A stretch of DNA of 52,679 nucleotides, from assembly GCA_946406355.1 (NCBI GenBank), contig CAMJKI010000008.1:1-52679 (forward strand), given 5' to 3'. Positions 48,895 through 52,679 of the stretch are shown here, one piece after another. Within the stretch, counting starts at the first letter, position 1; each line of letters begins with the position of its first letter. A program made the position numbers and the translations under genes. Under the pieces are notes generated by a model. It was not told where the DNA came from and did not search any database. It saw only the letters and a list, made by a program, of their open reading frames with translations. This DNA comes from an uncultured Bacteroidales bacterium. GTDB lineage: Bacteria; Bacteroidota; Bacteroidia; Bacteroidales; UBA932.

Positions 48895-51288
48895 ATGATA
48901 CTGGCAGAGCTGGCAACTGGCGAAAAAGCGGTGATTGTACGTGTAAACGGACACGGCAGCTTCCGTAAACGCCTGATAGAGATGGGCTTCATTCAAGGGA
49001 AAGAAGTCCGGGTAGTGCTGAACGCGCCGCTGAAAGACCCCATTGAGTACGAAATTATCGGCTACAAGGTGAGCCTGCGGCGGGAAGAGGCCAAAATGAT
49101 AGAGGTGGTGAGCATGGAAGAGGCCCGGGAAGCCCTTTCCACCGACGAGCATCTGCAGGGGCTTCCGGAAACGCTGGAAGAAAAAGAACGGCTGGACCGT
49201 GCCCTGGCCCACGTGGCCGAAGAGCGCCACCACAACATCCGCGTAGCGCTGGTGGGAAACCCCAATTGCGGAAAAACTTCCCTTTTCAACATAGCTTCGG
49301 GCGCCCATGAGCATGTGGGCAACTATTCCGGCGTTACGGTGGATGCCAAGGAAGGGCATTTTACCTATAAAGGGTACGATATCACCCTGGTGGACCTGCC
49401 GGGCACCTATTCCCTGTCGGCCTACTCCCCCGAAGAACTGTACGTGCGTAAAAACCTGCTGGAAACGCTTCCGGACGTGGTTTTGAACGTGGTGGACGCC
49501 TCCAACATAGAGCGGAACCTGTACCTCACCAGCCAGCTCATAGACATGAACCTGCGCACGGTGATGGCCCTGAACATGTACGACGAGCTGCAGCACAAGG
49601 GCGACAAGCTGGATATCAAGCAGCTGGGTTACCTGCTGGGCATGCCCGTATGCCCCACGGTGAGCCGCGACGGGCAGGGCATTCCGGAACTGTTTGACAC
49701 CATCATTAAGGTTTACGAACACACCGACCCCAAGCTGGCCCGCCACATTCACATCAACCACGGAGCCGAGCTGGAAAAGAGCATCGTACGCCTGCGGGAC
49801 CTCATCTTTGCCAACGAAAACATCCGTTCCCGCTATTCCACCCGTTATCTGGCCATCAAAACGCTGGAGGCCGATAAGGACGTGGAAGCCCTGATTGCCC
49901 AGCTGCCCAATGCGGCGGAAATCCAGGCCGCCTGCCAGGAAGAGAACACCCGCATAGAGGCGCTGCTGGGCACATCGGCCGAAAGCGCCATAGTGGACGC
50001 CAAGTACGCCTTCATCCAGGGCGCCCTGGCCGAAACCTACGAGCGTTACCAGGCCGAAAAACCTCGCCGTACCTTAACGGACAAGATAGACGCCTTTGTC
50101 ACCAACCAGTGGCTGGCCTTCCCCATCTTTATATTGTTGTTGTGGTTTATCTTCTGGGCCACCTTTACCGTGGGCCAGTATCCGATGGACTGGATAGATG
50201 CGCTGGTGAGCTGGTTGGGTGACAAAGTAGGCGGCTGGATGGCCGACGGCTGGGTGAAGGACCTGGTTGTAGACGGCATCATTGCCGGCGTGGGCAGCGT
50301 ACTGGTGTTCCTGCCCAACATCATGATCTTGTACTTCTTTATCTCCATCATGGAGGACAGCGGTTATATGGCACGGGCGGCGTTTATCGTGGACAAGCTG
50401 ATGCACCGCATCGGCCTGCACGGCAAGAGCTTCATCCCCATGGTGATGGGCTTTGGCTGCAATGTGCCGGCCATCATGGCCACCCGCAGCATCGAGAGCC
50501 GGAAGAGCCGGCTGGTTACCATTGCCATCATTCCGTTCATGTCCTGCGCGGGCCGATTACCCATTTTCGTACTCTTCGCAGGGGCTTTCTTCCCGGGAAG
50601 TCCCGCCACGGCGCTGCTGGGCATTTACCTGCTGGGCGTGGTGCTGGCCATCCTTAGCGCCCTGGTCCTGAGCAAGTTTGTGAAGGACGACGACCTTCCG
50701 TTTGTGATGGAACTGCCGCCTTACCGCGTTCCCACCGGCAAGGCCATCTGGCGCCACACCTGGGAGAAGGGCCGGCAGTATCTGGAGAAAATGGCCACCA
50801 CCATCCTTCTCTTCTCCATAGCCATCTGGTTCCTGGGGTACTTCCCCCGCCATGAGGGAGCCTCCGCCGCCTATCAGCAGGAACATTCTTATATCGGCAT
50901 GGTGGGAAAGGCCGTTGAGCCGGCCATGGAGCCGCTGGGCTTCAACTGGAAGATGGACGTGGGCCTGCTGGCGGGTGTGGGCGCGAAGGAACTGGTTATC
51001 AGCACCATGGGCGTAACCTATGCCCAGGACGGCGCCGCCTATGCCGATGACAGCGACGACACCGCCCTGCAGGCAGCCCTGAAAGCCACCATCCCTACCG
51101 CCGCCGCCCTGGCATTCATGGTGTTTGTACTGCTGTACTTCCCCTGCATCGCTACCTTTACGGCCATTAAAAACGAAACAGGAAAATGGCGCTGGGCCAT
51201 TCTCCTGTGTCTTTATACCATTGTAGTGGCTTGGCTCTTTGCCTTTGCCGCTTACCGTCTGGGCCTGCTGTTCTGGCCGGTGGGTTAG
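48895..51288 (+). CDS. feoB: FeoA-FeoB ferrous iron transporter fusion
   Basis: 797 residues. Residues 1-72 are a FeoA SH3-like domain (GHGSFRKRLIEMGFIQGKEV and YEIIGYKVSLRREEA). After a linker comes the FeoB G domain: G1 GNPNCGKTS (121-129), G3 DLPGTY, G4-like NMYD. Then two Gate regions and about eight membrane helices follow, with FIPMVMGFGCNVPAIMATR and the conserved Cys in FMSCAGRLPIF. It imports Fe2+ across the inner membrane. Fusion of FeoA to FeoB is common in Bacteroidota. Its stop codon overlaps the end of the convergent phosphopantetheinyl transferase gene by 4 bases. Confidence 0.96.
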   Translation: MILAELATGEKAVIVRVNGHGSFRKRLIEMGFIQGKEVRVVLNAPLKDPIEYEIIGYKVSLRREEAKMIEVVSMEEAREALSTDEHLQGLPETLEEKERLDRALAHVAEERHHNIRVALVGNPNCGKTSLFNIASGAHEHVGNYSGVTVDAKEGHFTYKGYDITLVDLPGTYSLSAYSPEELYVRKNLLETLPDVVLNVVDASNIERNLYLTSQLIDMNLRTVMALNMYDELQHKGDKLDIKQLGYLLGMPVCPTVSRDGQGIPELFDTIIKVYEHTDPKLARHIHINHGAELEKSIVRLRDLIFANENIRSRYSTRYLAIKTLEADKDVEALIAQLPNAAEIQAACQEENTRIEALLGTSAESAIVDAKYAFIQGALAETYERYQAEKPRRTLTDKIDAFVTNQWLAFPIFILLLWFIFWATFTVGQYPMDWIDALVSWLGDKVGGWMADGWVKDLVVDGIIAGVGSVLVFLPNIMILYFFISIMEDSGYMARAAFIVDKLMHRIGLHGKSFIPMVMGFGCNVPAIMATRSIESRKSRLVTIAIIPFMSCAGRLPIFVLFAGAFFPGSPATALLGIYLLGVVLAILSALVLSKFVKDDDLPFVMELPPYRVPTGKAIWRHTWEKGRQYLEKMATTILLFSIAIWFLGYFPRHEGASAAYQQEHSYIGMVGKAVEPAMEPLGFNWKMDVGLLAGVGAKELVISTMGVTYAQDGAAYADDSDDTALQAALKATIPTAAALAFMVFVLLYFPCIATFTAIKNETGKWRWAILLCLYTIVVAWLFAFAAYRLGLLFWPVG

Positions 51289-51923
51289 TCACCCACCACC
51301 CATACCAGCACGTGGCGGTCGAAGGTCATGTATTCAAGGTCGAACTCTTCTTCGTCCTCGTCTTTGTCAATGAAGGTAGCTTCCAGTTCGCCTTCCCCGC
51401 GCAGGCGGAAACGCTCCACCTCAATCTGTTCGGCGAAATTAACGTTGTATCGGCTCAGGAGCTTGAAGATGGCTTCCTTGGCGCACCAGTAGATGGCCAG
51501 CTGCTCGTTGCGCTTCTCGTCTTCCAGGTCCTCGATTTCGTCTTCCGAAAGGGCCTTCTTTTCTACGGCGGAGAAGTCCCGGTCCAGGGATTCCACGTCT
51601 ATGCCGCAGTCGTTTTCCTCGTGCAGGATTACGGCTACATACTTTTCCGTATGGGTAATGGAGATATTAACGGGATTGTTCTCCAGGTACGGCTTGCCGT
51701 TGTCGTGGTGGCTCAGGTATACCTTCTCCTCGAAGAGGGTGTTGAGCAGGGCCCTCACGGCCAGCCGCTGCTTCCGCATGCTTTCGCTGCGGAGGAACGA
51801 GATTTCCTCCATCTCGTCCGACGGGGTGGAACTGAGTTCTATCAGCTCTTGCTCCGTTTCTGTGATTTGCCACACGCCTATAGTGGCTTCGTTTTCCAGT
51901 TTCTTCTTTAAATAAAGTCCCAT
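51285..51923 (-). CDS. 4'-phosphopantetheinyl transferase superfamily protein
   Basis: 212 residues. The Mg2+-binding residues are seen in CGIDVES (Asp109, Glu111) and the second motif in YWCAKEAIFKL (Glu150). HHDNGKPYL and ISITHT upstream also fit the Sfp type. It should attach the phosphopantetheine arm of CoA to carrier proteins, making them active for fatty acid or polyketide/peptide synthesis. The Asp/Glu-rich region near the C-terminus (FIDKDEDEEEFDLEY) is unusual. The start is the ATG at 51923, preceded by a long structured leader. Confidence 0.88.
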   Translation of the reverse strand: MGLYLKKKLENEATIGVWQITETEQELIELSSTPSDEMEEISFLRSESMRKQRLAVRALLNTLFEEKVYLSHHDNGKPYLENNPVNISITHTEKYVAVILHEENDCGIDVESLDRDFSAVEKKALSEDEIEDLEDEKRNEQLAIYWCAKEAIFKLLSRYNVNFAEQIEVERFRLRGEGELEATFIDKDEDEEEFDLEYMTFDRHVLVWVVGD

Positions 51924-51937
51924 TATAAAGGTTTCTG

Positions 51938-52077
51938 AACGACAATGAAAACCCTCCGGATACCTTGCGGTTCCGGATTCCAGTGTATGTTAGGAGTATA
52001 ATCGCGACAGAGGGTCGTCTGAACCGACGCCCGCTACTTGAGATTTTACCTGACTGGGAGGCTCCATTTCTATCGTT
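51938..52077 (-). ncRNA. Structured leader or small RNA upstream of the phosphopantetheinyl transferase gene
   Basis: Read on the minus strand, about 160 bases of RNA lie between the promoter box (52091-52098) and the ATG at 51923. It can fold into a closing helix (52067-52077 with 51938-51950), a hairpin with a 7-bp stem and one bulge (52012-52032: GGGCGUC with GACGACCC) and a GNRA-capped hairpin (51955-51977: UCCGGAACC-GCAA-GGUAUCCGGA, one bulge). The tip between has GUCAGG... and AAGUAGC, reminiscent of the bacterial SRP RNA, but C62 and the tetraloop stem do not match well. It could be a riboswitch or a free-standing RNA; class unknown. Confidence 0.4.
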
Positions 52078-52090
52078 ACAATTTTCGGTG

Positions 52091-52098
52091 CAAAGATA
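52091..52098 (-). promoter_or_regulatory. TATCTTTG promoter box for the structured leader
   Basis: Full consensus on the minus strand, with a TTG 18 bases further upstream (52117-52119). It lies about 167 bases before the phosphopantetheinyl transferase ATG, the longest leader seen in this window. Confidence 0.6.
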
Positions 52099-52141
52099 AT
52101 TCATTTTTCTAAATTTCAACGATTCTTTGCCGGGAAATTGC

Positions 52142-52149
52142 TATCTTTG
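52142..52149 (+). promoter_or_regulatory. TATCTTTG promoter box for malate dehydrogenase
   Basis: Full consensus 42 bases upstream of the ATG at 52192. The leader is AT-rich and shows no hairpin. Confidence 0.6.
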
Positions 52150-52191
52150 TGGTCCCAAATGGAAAATAGGTAAATTTAAACACAAATAGTT

Positions 52192-52679
52192 ATGAAATTC
52201 TTAACTGATGAAAAGCTCCTTATCGTGGGCGCTGCCGGAATGATCGGCTCCAACATGGTCCAGACCGCATGCATGCTGGGTCTCACCCCTAACATTTGCC
52301 TGTACGATATTTTTGAGCCTGGCCTCAAGGGTGTACTGGCCGAAATGGACCACTGCGCATTCCCGGATGTGAACCTCACTGCCACCATCGATCCTGCCGT
52401 GGCCTTCAAGGATGCCAAGTACATCATCTCTTCCGGCGGTGCACCCCGCAAGGAAGGCATGACCCGTGAAGATCTGCTCAAGGGCAACTGCCAGATTGCC
52501 GCCGAATTCGGCGAGAATATCGAGAAGTACTGCCCGGACGTAAAGTTCGTGGTGGTTATCTTCAACCCGGCCGATGTTACCGCTCTCACCGCCCTCATCC
52601 GTTCCGGTCTTAAGCCGGAGAAGCTCACCTCCCTGGCCGCTCTGGACAGCACCCGTCTGCAGGAAGCCCTGGCCCAGGA
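52192..52679 (+). CDS. mdh: Malate dehydrogenase (3' end outside window)
   Basis: The visible 162 residues start MKFLTDEKLLIVGAAGMIGSNM, an NAD-binding Rossmann motif (GAAGMIG at 13-19). The active-site loop region GGAPRKEGMTREDLLKGN is of the malate dehydrogenase kind, and the NPADVTALTALI segment follows. It should interconvert malate and oxaloacetate using NAD in the cytoplasm. The catalytic His lies in the missing part. The type is the Bacteroidota one, with divergence from E. coli Mdh; the related lactate dehydrogenase cannot be fully excluded. Confidence 0.88.
   Translation, partial: MKFLTDEKLLIVGAAGMIGSNMVQTACMLGLTPNICLYDIFEPGLKGVLAEMDHCAFPDVNLTATIDPAVAFKDAKYIISSGGAPRKEGMTREDLLKGNCQIAAEFGENIEKYCPDVKFVVVIFNPADVTALTALIRSGLKPEKLTSLAALDSTRLQEALAQ

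Noticed and set aside
51938..52077. Calling the leader RNA the SRP (4.5S) RNA
   Set aside because: GUCAGG and AAGUAGC resemble the SRP core, but the C of AGCAGC is U and the apical stem-tetraloop does not form properly. Two further strong hairpins do not fit SRP. I leave the class open.

Overview
The window is about 52.7 kb of GC-rich (high-50s % by eye), densely coding DNA from a member of the Bacteroidota, most likely a gut or rumen Bacteroidales. The support is repeated use of the Bacteroidota promoter box TAnnTTTG (often TATCTTTG) in front of genes, fimbrillin-like and BACON-type lipoproteins, CE15 and GH43 hemicellulases, FtsX-type multi-permease clusters, the FeoA-FeoB fusion and the mutL-rhomboid-phosphatase gene order. 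The genus cannot be told from the sequence alone. No rRNA, tRNA, CRISPR array, transposase or phage gene was found.

Layout. 1-3.9 kb: hemicellulose genes (a CE15 esterase cut by the window edge, a divergent GH43 lipoprotein), a winged-helix regulator with its membrane partner, and a 62-codon remnant of a second GH43 gene. 3.9-5.9 kb: a TlpA-type thioredoxin and RadA. 6.0-11.1 kb: an accessory surface module made of a BACON-like lipoprotein, a long fimbrillin-like lipoprotein and a one-component membrane regulator (outer Kelch propeller, one membrane helix, inner AraC domain). 11.1-19.6 kb: housekeeping genes (small lipoprotein, ispF, mutL, rhomboid, endonuclease/phosphatase family, Sua5/YrdC, rsmE, YhhN, ComF). 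19.7-27.3 kb: His-rich metal ATPase, fabG, ahcY, nhaA, a secreted protein and an Xaa-Pro aminopeptidase. 27.3-43.9 kb: a DUF456 protein, an NtrC-type regulator and kinase, a sigma-54 promoter, then a tripartite export operon (TolC, adaptor, one ATPase, four FtsX permeases) interrupted by an opposed hicAB toxin-antitoxin pair. 44-48.8 kb: purine salvage and GMP synthesis (guaA, guaB, apt) and queH. 48.9-52.7 kb: feoAB, a phosphopantetheinyl transferase behind a long structured leader, and the start of a malate dehydrogenase.

The most coherent system is at 27.8-43.9 kb. A two-component pair that can only work with sigma-54 RNA polymerase lies directly upstream of a textbook GG-N10-GC promoter and a cluster of TGTAAA dyads. 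The promoter opens onto a MacAB-TolC-like exporter in which a single ATPase is accompanied by four different permeases, the last two clearly duplicates of each other. Short GTGCCCGG palindromes sit in the gaps between the permease genes.

Small-scale structure not explained by genes includes three related hairpins with 8-base loops, one in each convergent gap longer than 50 bases; perfect palindromes at the hicAB and feoB/queH promoters; several promoters whose box ends only 3-8 bases before the start codon (possible leaderless mRNAs); and a folded, roughly 140-base leader upstream of the phosphopantetheinyl transferase.
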